Assembly: GCA_016721435.1 (NCBI GenBank)
Contig: JADKIC010000023.1
Coordinates: forward strand, 1-64,000
Reading direction: 5' to 3'
Length of the DNA stretch: 64,000 nt
Source of the DNA: Bacteroidota bacterium
GTDB lineage: Bacteria > Bacteroidota > Bacteroidia > AKYH767-A > OLB10
Part shown: positions 43,090 through 52,445 of the stretch, one piece after another
Position numbering within the stretch: the stretch's first letter is position 1
Layout of the letters: each line of letters begins with the position of its first letter
Made by a program: the position numbers and the translations under genes
The notes under the pieces: model-generated
The model's input: only the letters and a program-made list of their open reading frames with translations
The model's database searches: none
Told to the model about the DNA's origin: nothing

Positions 43090-45732
43090 CTACATTTTAA
43101 CAAATTTCACACTCTTCGTAACTCCATCCACGTTATACTGCAATAAATACACTCCGGCATTCAATCCGGTGAGATCAAATTTTCCTTTCCAGCCGGCATT
43201 ACCCATTCGGTCATGATAAAGCGATCTTGTCTTTTGACCATAGAGGTTAAATAAATCAATGCTGAAACTCTTTCCGGATGGACCTGCTATTTCAACAAAG
43301 AGTTCATTGGTGGCGGGGTTGGGATATAATTTAATCTCTGTGTTCTTTTCAACATAATTAATCCCCGTCGGTGTAACAATCTTTGTCATCGCCTTATTAG
43401 TAATCACCGGTTCATTGAAATCAAAATAGATGGCGGCGAAGTTTTTAATGGTATCCCCGGACTGTAAATTCGATTTCGGTTTGATGCGATACCGTACGAA
43501 CCCATGACTGGCCGATTCATTCACATTGCTATCTGGAAGGAAAATGTTGTTGAACAAAAATTCCATGCTGCGCTCGTGATAAATGAAACGCATATCCATG
43601 GGATGGAAGCCGCAACAAATTCAAGTGTATTCAAATCCAATTTAAAAGTATCTAACGGGTTCAGAATTTTTATGGTGAAGGCGGTGTCCGTGCCGGTGTT
43701 TTGAAAGCGAATTAGATATTCCAGAAATGGAGGATTGGGGAAAACGGTAGAGAAAACTGTATCCTGATTAACAATGATATCATTGGGATCCAAACTTCCG
43801 GTAACGGTAACTTCCCAGGTGGCGTTGTTACAGCTTGGGTTGAAATCATTGTCGATGGGACGAATTTGAGCATATGAATTAAGTATACTTCCGATTGGAA
43901 GGGAAGGGTTAAGGTTAACTGTTACTAAAATTTGTCTCTGTTGAAAAGGAGTGAAATTCACTTGATTCCAAACTACAGAATCGGGATACACTGCTGAGGG
44001 TGGAACACTGGCTGAAACAAAACTAACGTTCGGGTAGAGGTGAAAAACGATATCAGGGTTTTGAGTGGTGGTTCCGACATTCTTGTAATTCAACATAAAA
44101 TTTCCATTAAAACCCGGACGAAATGCACCAACCGGAGAAATGCTCATACAAAGGTCGTCGAAATTCCCTGCAGGCTGGTAGGCGAAGTCGTTGAGTGAGT
44201 CACTTTGCAAAAGACCGGTGAAGCTTGCAGTGTGTACTAATGGATTTGGGTTATAATAAGGAATGTTGGCAGAGGGGCTGATAAGATACTGTCCGGTATC
44301 AAAAATAGCAAGTGAATAATTACCGTAGGCATTGGTAAAGGAAAAACGTCCGGTAGTTGATTCAGTAATTTTGAGACCGTCGATGGTATTCTCTCCGGTG
44401 GTATATGCAGTATCTAAATTGATATCAGTAAAAACTTTTCCATTTATAAGATTACTATTGGTATTTATCTTTAAAATCCAGTTATCTCCAATACCCAAAT
44501 GAGGGGATGTTTTGTCTCCGGAATTTTCGGAATAACTTTTACCACCAACTACAATACAGCCACCATCTGCAATCACTAGTGTCGAAAGTGCATCTTCAGA
44601 TGAACCACCAATGGTATTTTGCCAAATTATTGTCCCGGTTGAGTCTACTTTCATTATAAAATAATCATTTTTCCCAATACATGCTTCTGTCTTATCTCCT
44701 GAAATATTTGAATTAGAATAACCACCACAAATAAAACCTCCATCAGCTGTTTGTGAAACGGAAAAAGCATATCAACTCCTGTCCACCTATTGTTCGCTGC
44801 CATTGAATATTACCGGCTGGCCCAAGTTTGACAATCCAATAATCAAATTCACCTTTACAATTCTCTGTTTTAGCGCCAGAACTATCCGATTTAGAAGACC
44901 CGGCACACAAATAACCACCATCAGAAGTTACAATCAAGTCGTGTAGATATTCAGCATCTAGCCCACCACGATTCTTAAACCAAATAGGATTCCCAAGCGA
45001 ATCTAGTTTCCAAATAATATATTGATAACCTTTTGAACTTGATTTGTAATAATCTCCAATAATAATATTACCAGAATTGTCCACTACCATTTTCTCAACC
45101 TGTTCATTACTATAGGAACCGATTGTTTTTTGCCAAATAATATTTGCGCTTGAATCCAATCTTAAAATCCAATAATCACCATATCCATGATTCGCTTCGG
45201 TTTTATCCCCGGAAATTCCGGAATATGAATACCCGGCACATAGAAATCCACCATCCTGCATCTCAATAATTTCCTGCATTCTATCAGAACTATTGCCGCC
45301 AATCGTTTTATCCCATAAAATATTACCAACGGAATCTATCTTCAAAATCCAGAAATCCTCCCCTCCTTTTGAATCTGCCGTTTTAGCTCTTGAACTATCA
45401 CCAAGTGACCCTCCTCCAAGAATATATCCTCCATCACTAGTTTGTATAATGTCACCGAAAAAATCATAATCAGCACTACCAATATTTTTATCCCATTGAA
45501 AGTTTCCATTACTATCAAATTTGGCTATATAGTAGTCATAATCCGGATTACCACTAATTTTAGAATCTGAGTACCCTCCACAAATGAAGCCACCATCAGT
45601 TGTTTGTTCGATTGTTTTTAGTTCATCAGCAAATGCATAACCATATAATTGTTGCCACTCAATCTCCTGCGCAGAAACACTTGCAGTTAAAAACTGGCAT
45701 ATGATTAAAAATAGTCCGCATACAGGTTTCAT
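43090..45732 (-). CDS. T9SS-sorted seven-repeat propeller protein, paralog A (two frameshifts)
   Basis: First gene of the operon. Segments 45732-44743, 44654-43521 and 43599-43090 form about 881 codons. A signal peptide ends in SVSAQ, and seven blades are visible, the first IEWQQLYGYAFADELKTI and the last IIWQNTIGGSSEDALSTL. The shared SdrB-like region (NGKVFTDINLDTAYTTGE), sandwiches and T9SS domain (KLYPNPATNELFVE to AGVYLLQYNVDG) follow. Breaks lie near 44765 and near 43605, the second clear from comparison with paralog B (one G missing). A -7 box lies 23 bp upstream of the start. Confidence 0.88.
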
Positions 45733-45754
45733 GAGTATTAAAATTTAGGTCAAT

Positions 45755-45762
45755 CAAATGTA
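45755..45762 (-). promoter_or_regulatory. -7 promoter box TACATTTG for the propeller operon
   Basis: The plus strand reads CAAATGTA. It is 23 bp upstream of the ATG at 45732 and between that gene and the palindrome block, as expected for the operon promoter. Confidence 0.55.
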
Positions 45763-45802
45763 CGATTTTTTCCTAAATAACAACATCATGGGATATGGTG
45801 TA

Positions 45803-46047
45803 TCGTAATGACAGGTCGCGACCTGTCATTACGACGATGTGACCGCGATGATGGGATGATGGTGACAGGTCGCGACCTGTCATTACGACGATGTGACCGC
45901 GATGATGGGATGATGGTGACAGGTTGCGACCTGTCACTACAACGATACGACCACGATGGATGGATGCTGTAGACAGGTCGCGGCCTGTCAGTACAGCTTC
46001 CATCCATCCATCATCCCCCCGCCAGCAGAGACAGGTCGCGACCTGTC
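45803..46047. repeat. Block of five REP-like palindromes
   Basis: Core GACAGGTCGCGACCTGTC or close variants at 45808-45825 (inside a perfect 32-bp palindrome, 45803-45834), 45864-45881, 45918-45935, 45972-45989 and 46030-46047. Between the first three are single units of the minisatellite (GACCGCGATGATGGG). The fourth lies inside a longer inverted repeat with ATGGATGGAT arms. Confidence 0.9.
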
Positions 46048-46100
46048 ATTACATCATCCCCCCGCCAGCAGAGACAGGTACATCATCCCCCCGCCAGCAG
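46010..46100. repeat. Three direct copies of CATCATCCCCCCGCCAGCAG
   Basis: Copies begin near 46010, 46052 and 46081. The last forms the final codons (LLAGG and stop) of the minus-strand membrane protein gene. Confidence 0.75.
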
Positions 46101-47261
46101 CGCACGCTCATTTTGCAAAAGGCACATCTGGATCTGGATGAGGCCATTGAGGGCGTCGGTGGAAGTAAGCTGGTACATGTCGATGATATTGGATTGAAGG
46201 GGTAAAAGTTTATCTCCGATGACGGATTTATTCTCTTCGTTGTACCGGGCAACACGTTCACGAAGCGCGGTTATTTTCTGTTGCATGGTGGCATCTTCCT
46301 TCATGTATTTGTCGATGCGTCCGTCACCCAACCAGATATCCTTGCTTTCGAAGTCTTCGCCGATGGTGTTCATGCCGGTTTCCCATTGGATGATGTTTGT
46401 TTTGATTTCCTCGCAGAGTAGGGACAATTCACGACCTGTCTTTACATGTGTGCTGGTCACGGTTGATAGTTGATGGGTGTCCTTACTCAGTGATTGCTGC
46501 AACAGGCGCTCTTCATTATCGAGGATCCTTTCACTTCGGATATAATCCTTTGTCGCCTGTATGCCCATGAGTCGGGAGCCATGCGGACTACGCACAAGGG
46601 TGAGAAATAAACCGCAACCGGTGATGATTAAGAGCGAAGAGATGGTGGTGTTCACTTTCGTTTCGGGATTGCGGATGCCTGTGAAGAAATAAACCGGAAG
46701 GAAGACGATCAGGAGCAGCAGCATGGATAGCATGGCCATCATATTTGCTCCGGGCCAGAACATGATTTTAAAGAGGATGCCCATGCTGAGCAGGATCGCG
46801 CTCAATGCACCCAGACCAATCAGCACCTTGTCCTTTGTTTCGCTTTTCTCTTTTATTTTCAGAAGAAATAGCAAGGGTAGAAACAGCAGACTCATTATTC
46901 CAATGCCCAATACGATACCAACAGAGGCACCGGGCATATGAAGAAACTTTAATATAATTCCTATACTTAAGAGGGATACGGAAACGATTCCGCTCACCAT
47001 CATTGTCTTTTTCATTTCGTAGTAGTTTTTGTAAGTTAGCAGAGAGATGGTTTCCTCTTCTATTTCACGCAATTCCTTTTTGTAGAATTTCTTAACTGTG
47101 GTGGAATAGAAGTGTTCGAAGTCTCCGTTTTCTTCGAGATTTTCCTCGATGATACAGCAAATATGATCCAGGAGGTTTGACTGCAGGTCCTCCAGCTCCA
47201 CGCCATTACGTCTAATGTCGTCGAGTATATAATCTATTTGATGATCACTCAGAATATACAT
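46083..47261 (-). CDS. Membrane protein with FKxxxxPGA helices, paired with a PadR regulator
   Basis: 392 residues. The N-terminal 75 residues are acidic and helical (DLQSNLLDHICCIIEENLEENGDF), resembling the HAAS-type domain found beside PadR regulators. Then come about six membrane helices in pairs containing ILKFLHMPGASVG and ILFKIMFWPGANMM, motifs reminiscent of GldL and related Bacteroidota membrane proteins. The last 160 residues are soluble, probably periplasmic, with coiled-coil character (ITALRERVARYNEENKSV). The ATG follows the PadR stop directly (TAAATG), so translation is coupled. Its C-terminal codons fall in a direct repeat. It is probably an envelope-stress or signalling membrane protein controlled by the PadR protein; that is inference. 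Confidence 0.65.
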   Translation of the reverse strand: MYILSDHQIDYILDDIRRNGVELEDLQSNLLDHICCIIEENLEENGDFEHFYSTTVKKFYKKELREIEEETISLLTYKNYYEMKKTMMVSGIVSVSLLSIGIILKFLHMPGASVGIVLGIGIMSLLFLPLLFLLKIKEKSETKDKVLIGLGALSAILLSMGILFKIMFWPGANMMAMLSMLLLLIVFLPVYFFTGIRNPETKVNTTISSLLIITGCGLFLTLVRSPHGSRLMGIQATKDYIRSERILDNEERLLQQSLSKDTHQLSTVTSTHVKTGRELSLLCEEIKTNIIQWETGMNTIGEDFESKDIWLGDGRIDKYMKEDATMQQKITALRERVARYNEENKSVIGDKLLPLQSNIIDMYQLTSTDALNGLIQIQMCLLQNERALLAGG

Positions 47262-47604
47262 TTATGCCAGATCAGGTTTTATATCCAACAGAAATTTCAT
47301 GGTGTTCATGAAGTCAGTGAATTCACTGATTTTTTCATTCGAAACCGTTTTACCCTGCGGACTCAATGAATAGTATTTTCGTACACGCTTGCCGATATAC
47401 TCCGTCTCCGTGGTGAGTATCCCTTCTGCTTCTAATGCATGCAAGGAAGGGATAGAGCGCACCTTCCGTCAATTGAATTTTACCTGCGGTGAGATCCTTT
47501 ACGCGTTGTGTGATTTCATATCCGTACATGCGCTGATTGTCTTTCAGGAGTTTTAGTATGATGGTTTTTAATGTGCCTTTTATGAGTTCGGAAGAGTAGA
47601 TCAT
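47262..47604 (-). CDS. PadR-family transcriptional regulator (one frameshift)
   Basis: About 114 codons. The winged-helix text is clear: LIKGTLKTIILKLLKDNQRMYGYEITQRVKDL, then TEGALYP in one frame and SLHALEAEGILTTE in the next, followed by RKYYSLSPQGKTV. The break is near 47453 at the CCCTTCC run. The start is ATG 47604 rather than the upstream ATG at 47703, because the -7 box at 47628-47635 lies between them and the family begins near this Met. PadR proteins repress small operons and respond to ligands; the immediate target is likely this gene pair. Confidence 0.88.
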
Positions 47605-47627
47605 GTCTTTTGAATAATTAACTAACG

Positions 47628-47635
47628 CAAATATA
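47628..47635 (-). promoter_or_regulatory. -7 promoter box TATATTTG upstream of PadR
   Basis: The plus strand reads CAAATATA, 24 bp upstream of ATG 47604. It decides the PadR start. Confidence 0.6.
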
Positions 47636-47832
47636 CATTGGATTCTTATGTATTGTTCTGTTGGGTATTCATAAAATTCATAATATACTGATTTTCTAAT
47701 CATTAATTTTACATTTTAACGGGTCAGTCCACTTTTAATGAATGTTAAACGGAAATTTTACGATTTTCCTAAAGCAAAAAAAACGATCAGGGTGATGATG
47801 ATGTATCTGCATACCTTATATCATCAGACGTC

Positions 47833-48390
47833 ATGATGCAAATCCTCCCTTTTCGAATAAAATCTGTTTATTATTCTAAGTATTTTCTGGGTGCCCTCCT
47901 CATCCTAATGCCGGGTAGTAGTATACAAGCTCAAAATGATTCGCTACCCTTCACCCGGCACACTTTTCATGCGGAAATATTTGGTCATGGCCTACTCTAT
48001 TCTGTTAACTATGATTTTCGATTCCATCGTCATGCAGCTTTACATGTGGGTTTTAGTCACTGGGGTTTTAATTCCGCTTTCTTTGGTGAGTTACGTATGA
48101 CCGCCTTTCCTGTAACGATCATTTATTTAAGCGGAAAAGATGACCACCACCTTGAAATCGGCGCGGGAATTATGCCGGCTAAACTCACATTTGTTAACTC
48201 AGGTATCTTTTCTCTTTTCAGTGGCAATGAGGTGGTCAAAAAACGATCGGATGCGCTTATAGGCATTGGATCTATCGGTTATCGCTATCAGCCCATGGAT
48301 GGAGGATTGATGCTTCGTGTGGCAATCACTCCCTTCTACAATAATAAGTTTGTTTTTTACGCCGGTGCTTCGGCCGGAATCAGTTTTTAA
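47833..48390 (+). CDS. Small outer-membrane beta-barrel-like protein
   Basis: 185 residues. Signal peptide (YFLGALLILMPGSSIQAQ) then alternating hydrophobic/aromatic strands: FHAEIFGHGLLYSVNYDFRF, AALHVGFSHWGF, HHLEIGAGIMPAK, IGIGSIGYRYQP, LMLRVAITPFY, and a terminal FYAGASAGISF with an aromatic last residue, typical of outer-membrane barrels. This family of 180-200 residue proteins is common in Bacteroidota; function is unknown. Two ATGs in tandem (47833, 47836) are both possible starts. Confidence 0.7.
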   Translation: MMQILPFRIKSVYYSKYFLGALLILMPGSSIQAQNDSLPFTRHTFHAEIFGHGLLYSVNYDFRFHRHAALHVGFSHWGFNSAFFGELRMTAFPVTIIYLSGKDDHHLEIGAGIMPAKLTFVNSGIFSLFSGNEVVKKRSDALIGIGSIGYRYQPMDGGLMLRVAITPFYNNKFVFYAGASAGISF

Positions 48391-48485
48391 GTACTAATGT
48401 ATAAACGGAATGAAATGCAGATGATGTTTTCATTTTTAAAAACGTTTGTCAATTGTTGCAGCATAAACAATCCGGGACCCGCTGC

Positions 48486-49435
48486 CTATCTGCCGCTTCT
48501 TCTTCCTCCGGTATTTCCTCGTCCTCCACTGGTACCACCACTTCTTTTAGTATTCTTATTTCCGCCACTTTGTTTCCCTGATTTGCTCTGGTAGGGCTTT
48601 CCGGAAAAAGAAGCGTTTTTACCCGAAGATTTCTTAGCAGCGGGACGAGCCGATTTTCCGGCTGATGATTCGGTTTTCAAACCTGTCTTTTTCTTCGGAC
48701 CCTTTTTCTCTTCTGAAGATGAATTTTCTATCATTCTGTACAAGCTGCTCATCTCATCCTCAGTCAGCTCCCGCCAGTCACCCACCGGCAAGCCTTTCAA
48801 GCTGATGTTCATGATGCGCACACGTTCCAGTTTGGTCACCTCATAGCCGAAGTACTCGCACATTCTCCGGATTTGCCTGTTCAAGCCCTGCACCAACACG
48901 ATACGACACGTCTGAGCTCCTTCTTGTGTCACCTTACATTTCTTCGTCATCACTCCCATCATGGGCACACCATTTCCCAGACCAAAATTACATCGTCTGT
49001 CAAAGGTTTATTCACGGTGACGATATATTCCTTCTCGTGTTTATTACCGGCACGCAGAATTTTATTGACAAGATCGCCCTTATTCGTTAAAAATATTAAT
49101 CCCTGCGAATCCTTATCCAAACGTCCGATGGGAAAAATGCGCGTACTATGATTCACAAACTGTATTATATTATCCCGAACCCCTTCTTCTGTGGTAGAGG
49201 TAACCCCAACAGGTTTGTTCAATGCAATAAAAACAACATCTTCCTCCAGCAATGGTTCCAACTCATTTCCGTTTACACGCACGGTGTCGCCGGGATGAAC
49301 CTGATCACCCACAGACGCTCTTTTACCATTGATAAAAACATTTCCGGCCTCAATATATCTGTCGGCCTCCCTTCTGGAACATAAACCACTCTCACTAATA
49401 AATTTATTAAGTCGAACAGCGCTCTCCTTTTCCAT
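48486..49435 (-). CDS. rluF: RluF-type 23S rRNA pseudouridine synthase with basic tail (one frameshift)
   Basis: Two segments (49435-48959 and 48968-48486), about 316 codons. The N-terminal S4 domain is RLNKFISESGLCSRREADRYIEAGNVFINGK. The synthase domain has ALNKPVGVTSTTE, the catalytic loop GRLDKDSQGLIFLTN, and after the break QGLNRQIRRMCEYFGYEVTKLERVRI and LKGLPVGDWRELTE. This matches the RluF subgroup, which modifies 23S rRNA. The C-terminal 90 residues are a low-complexity Lys/Ser/Gly tail ending in GGRGNTGGRRSGR, likely RNA-binding. The frame changes near 48965, within TTTGGTCTGGGAAATGG. Confidence 0.88.
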
Positions 49436-49573
49436 GCATTCAATATTTTCCGAAAGATAAGAAAAGGCAATAGGTTATCCGGCTGCTGCCTTCATTTTAA
49501 GCGACAACCTATCTGCACTTGGAAATTTATTGGTTGAAATCCAAAACGTTAACCTGAATGGACATCTGTATAC

Positions 49574-49591
49574 TTGCATATACAAATATGA
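49574..49591. promoter_or_regulatory. Operator-like direct repeat, copy 1 (upstream of marR-type gene)
   Basis: TTGCATATACAAATATGA, identical over 18 bp to 50055-50072. It is just upstream of the -7 box of the MarR gene, well placed for autoregulation. Confidence 0.55.
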
Positions 49592-49597
49592 TTATAT

Positions 49598-49605
49598 TAT
49601 CTTTG
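49598..49605 (+). promoter_or_regulatory. -7 promoter box TATCTTTG of the MarR gene
   Basis: Exact TAnnTTTG, eight bases before ATG 49614. It supports that start over the upstream in-frame ATG at 49530. Confidence 0.55.
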
Positions 49606-49613
49606 TCCCGTTC

Positions 49614-50036
49614 ATGAAAAGTTGCGATAGTACGTATAATAAATGTCTCTATTTCTCCTCACAGGCTTTGGCCCGCAAGGTAGAAAAACTGGCGATAGAA
49701 AGTTGGAAGCCGACCGGTCTCTCTCCCAGTCATGCGTATCTCATGCTACTCGTTCTGCGTGAACCCGGCATTCAACCTACACTTGCAGGGGAACAGTTGC
49801 AACTCACCCCATCTACCATCACCCGCCTCGTAGAAAAGCTTGAAGAAAAGAAATTATTGATCCGAACGAACGAAGGCAAACTCACCAATATCTACCCGAC
49901 ACCCAAAGGCAAAGCGATGCAGGAATTGCTGAACTCCTGTCTGAAAAACTTCTATGAGTCCTATTCCGCAATTCTGGGAAAAGAAAATAGTTCGAGAATG
50001 GTTGCTGATATGAATACCCTGACGGATAAGTTATAA
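49614..50036 (+). CDS. MarR-family transcriptional regulator
   Basis: 140 residues from ATG 49614. The winged helix-turn-helix reads PSHAYLMLLVLREPG, LAGEQLQLTPSTITRLVEKLEEKKLLIR (recognition helix) and TPKGKAMQELL (wing and after). MarR proteins bind pseudopalindromes as dimers and release them on ligand or oxidant binding. The first 20 residues contain two Cys (MKSCDSTYNKCLYF), candidates for redox sensing, though this is inference. It is 32 bp from the downstream dehydrogenase gene, with which it shares an 18-bp repeat, so it probably controls itself and the operon. Confidence 0.9.
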   Translation: MKSCDSTYNKCLYFSSQALARKVEKLAIESWKPTGLSPSHAYLMLLVLREPGIQPTLAGEQLQLTPSTITRLVEKLEEKKLLIRTNEGKLTNIYPTPKGKAMQELLNSCLKNFYESYSAILGKENSSRMVADMNTLTDKL

Positions 50037-50053
50037 AAAAATTTAAATCTTTA

Positions 50054-50067
50054 TTTGCATATACAAA
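50054..50067. promoter_or_regulatory. Operator-like site, copy 2 (upstream of SDR gene)
   Basis: TTTGCATATACAAA is a pseudopalindrome with six of seven pairs matching. It ends one base before the ATG at 50069, so a bound MarR dimer would block initiation of a leaderless or short-leader message. Confidence 0.6.
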
Positions 50068-50068
50068 T

Positions 50069-50764
50069 ATGAATCGGATTGCTGTCATTACCGGGGCCAA
50101 TAGAGGAATAGGGTTAGCGATTGCCCGTGATTTAGCGGACAGAGGTCTGGTGGTCATCATGACTTGTAGGGATGAGATGAAAGGAAAAAAAGCCTTGAAA
50201 GAATTGGAAAATGATAACAGAAAAATCAGCTTCTACCCAATGGATGTGACGAATGTTGAAAGCATTTATATGTTGAAGAATTTTCTTCGTACAAAATACG
50301 CTGCGATAGATGTTCTCATTAACAACGCCGGCATCATCAGTTCTTCCACCTCCATCAGTGCTTCCGGAATTGAAGAAATCCGATCGGTCATGGGCACCAA
50401 TTTCTTTGGTCCTATCGAAGTCACACAGGCATTACTGCCCCTTCTGCAAAAATCACAGGATGCCCGAATCATCAATATCAGTTCAGGTATGGGTGCAAGG
50501 GAAGATTTAGATGGAAGTTATGCAGGATACCGATTATCTAAAGCAGGTCTCAATAATTTCACGCAAATGCTTGCAAGTGACCTGGACGGAAGTAAGGTGA
50601 AGGTATATAGCATGTGTCCGGGATGGGTGAAAACGGATATGGGAGGACCTGCTGCTCCACGAACCGTTGAAGAAGGAGCCGACACAGCAGTATGGTTAGC
50701 AACTGAAACACCGGCACCGGAAACAGGAAAATTCTATCGCGACAGAAAAATTATATCGTATTAA
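50069..50764 (+). CDS. Short-chain dehydrogenase/reductase
   Basis: 231 residues, classical SDR. It has the cofactor motif TGANRGIG at the N-terminus, DVTNVES for the adenine pocket, NNAG (INNAGII), catalytic Ser in INISSGMGA, YxxxK as YAGYRLSKAG, and the PGWVKTDMGG loop. It resembles carbonyl-reductase-like SDRs that use NADPH, reducing carbonyl compounds in the cytoplasm. First enzyme gene after the MarR regulator, followed 25 bp later by an NmrA-like gene. Complete and intact. Confidence 0.93.
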   Translation: MNRIAVITGANRGIGLAIARDLADRGLVVIMTCRDEMKGKKALKELENDNRKISFYPMDVTNVESIYMLKNFLRTKYAAIDVLINNAGIISSSTSISASGIEEIRSVMGTNFFGPIEVTQALLPLLQKSQDARIINISSGMGAREDLDGSYAGYRLSKAGLNNFTQMLASDLDGSKVKVYSMCPGWVKTDMGGPAAPRTVEEGADTAVWLATETPAPETGKFYRDRKIISY

Positions 50765-50789
50765 AATCATTAAATAAATTCAAAATAAC

Positions 50790-51689
50790 ATGAAAAAAAT
50801 TATCACCATTCTTGGTGCCACAGGAAATGTCGGCAGCAAAACTGTAAAACACTTATTGGGCAAAGGCCATACGCTTCGTTTAATCGCTAGAGGAGTAGAA
50901 AAACTTTCTGCTTTTAAAAATGAATCAGGTGTAGAAATCCATTCGGGAACAGCTACAGACAGCGACTTCCTTTCCCGGGTTATGAAAGGATCTGATGTGG
51001 TATTCCTGATGATGCCGGCAGACTTCACCGCGGTAAACATCGGAGCGTATCAGGATAAACTCGGGCTTGCGATCATTGATGCCATTAAAAAAAGTGGTGT
51101 GAAAAAAGTACTCAACCTCAGTTCAGTGGGTGGACATACCGAGGAGAAAACCGGAATAGTTGCCGGTCTGGCGCGCCAGGAAAAACGACTCAATGAGCTG
51201 ACGGATGTAGACGTTCTTCATCTGCGCCCGAGCTACTTCATGGAAAATCTATTGGGAAATATTCCCATCATTAAAAATATGCATGTGAATGGATCACCCA
51301 TTGCTGCTGATCGTGCCTTCCCCATTATCGCTACCGCAGATGTTGCACGTGCTGCAGCAGAACAACTTACTTCAGCCACCTGGAGCGGGAAATCAGTTCA
51401 ACCACTATTGGGTCCAAAAGATTATACGATGAATGAAGTGACCTCGGTCCTCTCTAACGCTATCGGACAGCCGAATTTGCCCTATGTGCAGTTTCCCTTT
51501 GATCAGGCAAAGCAAGGCATGATGCAAATGGGGCTGAACGAAAGCTTCGCTGATGCCTACATCGGATTAAGTGATGGGATCAACCATGGAGTTTTCAATC
51601 TGGAGAAAAGAGACCATACCTCAACCACACCTACTACCATAGAAGATTTTGCTGCAAACACCTTCAAACCGGTTTATCATTCCAACTAA
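50790..51689 (+). CDS. NmrA-like / NAD(P)-binding atypical SDR
   Basis: 299 residues. The N-terminal dinucleotide fold has the NmrA-type glycine motif ILGATGNVGSKTV. It continues with ARGVEKLSAF, VVFLMMPADF, and VLNLSSVGGHTEEKTG, in which the usual catalytic Tyr-Lys pair is absent. The second half has LHLRPSYFMENLLGNIP, typical of NmrA and quinone oxidoreductase 2-like proteins. Such proteins sense NADP(H) or reduce quinones. It is in an operon with the SDR gene. Confidence 0.9.
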   Translation: MKKIITILGATGNVGSKTVKHLLGKGHTLRLIARGVEKLSAFKNESGVEIHSGTATDSDFLSRVMKGSDVVFLMMPADFTAVNIGAYQDKLGLAIIDAIKKSGVKKVLNLSSVGGHTEEKTGIVAGLARQEKRLNELTDVDVLHLRPSYFMENLLGNIPIIKNMHVNGSPIAADRAFPIIATADVARAAAEQLTSATWSGKSVQPLLGPKDYTMNEVTSVLSNAIGQPNLPYVQFPFDQAKQGMMQMGLNESFADAYIGLSDGINHGVFNLEKRDHTSTTPTTIEDFAANTFKPVYHSN

Positions 51690-51705
51690 TAAATCAACAT
51701 CAAAC

Positions 51706-51750
51706 TGTACATCCGCGATAATCCGAAATATCCGTTTTATCTGCGTTCAA
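51706..51750. repeat. Degenerate TCCGCG/ATCCG interspersed repeat
   Basis: ACATCCGCGATAATCCGAAA followed by TATCCG and ATCTGCGTTCAA, related to the copies at 29391-29588. It lies in the 93-bp gap between two genes of the oxidoreductase cluster. Confidence 0.45.
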
Positions 51751-51782
51751 TACACGAATTCTAAATATATGTATAATCTCTA

Positions 51783-52436
51783 ATGAAAACAGCTGTTCTT
51801 GGTACAGGCATGGTAGGTCAAGCCATCGCCACCAAACTCATCCAACTTGGACATGAAGTAAAAATGGGCTCACGGTCGGGCCATAACGAAAAGGCAACTG
51901 CATGGATCAGCAACAATGGTCCGGCAGCATCCCAGGGCACCTTTGCGGAAGCCGCATCCTTTGGTGAAATAGTATTCAACTGCACCAAAGGAGAAATAGC
52001 CTTGGAAGTGCTCAAGCAAGCCGGCAATGAAAACCTGAAAGGAAAGATCCTCATTGATATTTCAAATCCCCTCGATTTCAGCAAAGGCATGCCACCAACC
52101 TTGCTTATCGTCAATGATAACTCTCTGGGAGAAGAAATTCAAAAACTCTTGCCGGATACTCATGTCGTTAAAACACTAAACACCCTAACCGCGAACCTTA
52201 TGGTCAATCCCCAATTGGTCAACAATGGTGATCATGATATTTTCCTGAGCGGAAACAGTACCGAAGCTAAAGAAAAAGTAAGCGCATTGCTTCAGACATT
52301 TGGCTGGGGAGCAGACCATCTTATCGATCTTGGCGATATTTCTACAGCCCGTGGCACGGAGCAAATACTACCGGTTTGGGTCCGACTCTATGCGGCAATG
52401 GGAACTCCGATGTTTCAATTTAAAATTGTGAAGTAA
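51783..52436 (+). CDS. NADPH-dependent F420 reductase-like oxidoreductase
   Basis: 217 residues with a Rossmann N-terminus (VLGTGMVGQAIATKLIQLGHEVKMGSRS), then FNCTKGEIALEVLKQAG, DISNPLDFSKGMPP and HVVKTLNTLTANLMVNP. This matches the NADP oxidoreductase coenzyme F420-dependent family (COG2085). Bacteroidota generally lack F420, so another electron acceptor is likely; I cannot tell which. It is third in the MarR-led cluster, 93 bp after the NmrA-like gene. Confidence 0.9.
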   Translation: MKTAVLGTGMVGQAIATKLIQLGHEVKMGSRSGHNEKATAWISNNGPAASQGTFAEAASFGEIVFNCTKGEIALEVLKQAGNENLKGKILIDISNPLDFSKGMPPTLLIVNDNSLGEEIQKLLPDTHVVKTLNTLTANLMVNPQLVNNGDHDIFLSGNSTEAKEKVSALLQTFGWGADHLIDLGDISTARGTEQILPVWVRLYAAMGTPMFQFKIVK

Positions 52437-52445
52437 TGGAATAGT

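Noticed and set aside
45773..46007. Minus-strand ORFs reading MTGRDLSPSSHHRGHIV repeats
   Set aside because: They translate the palindrome/minisatellite block in overlapping frames and lack coding character.
46430..46450. Extra REP-like palindrome inside the membrane-protein gene (GACAATTCACGACCTGTC)
   Set aside because: Only one arm matches well and the coding frame is intact, so chance similarity is likely.
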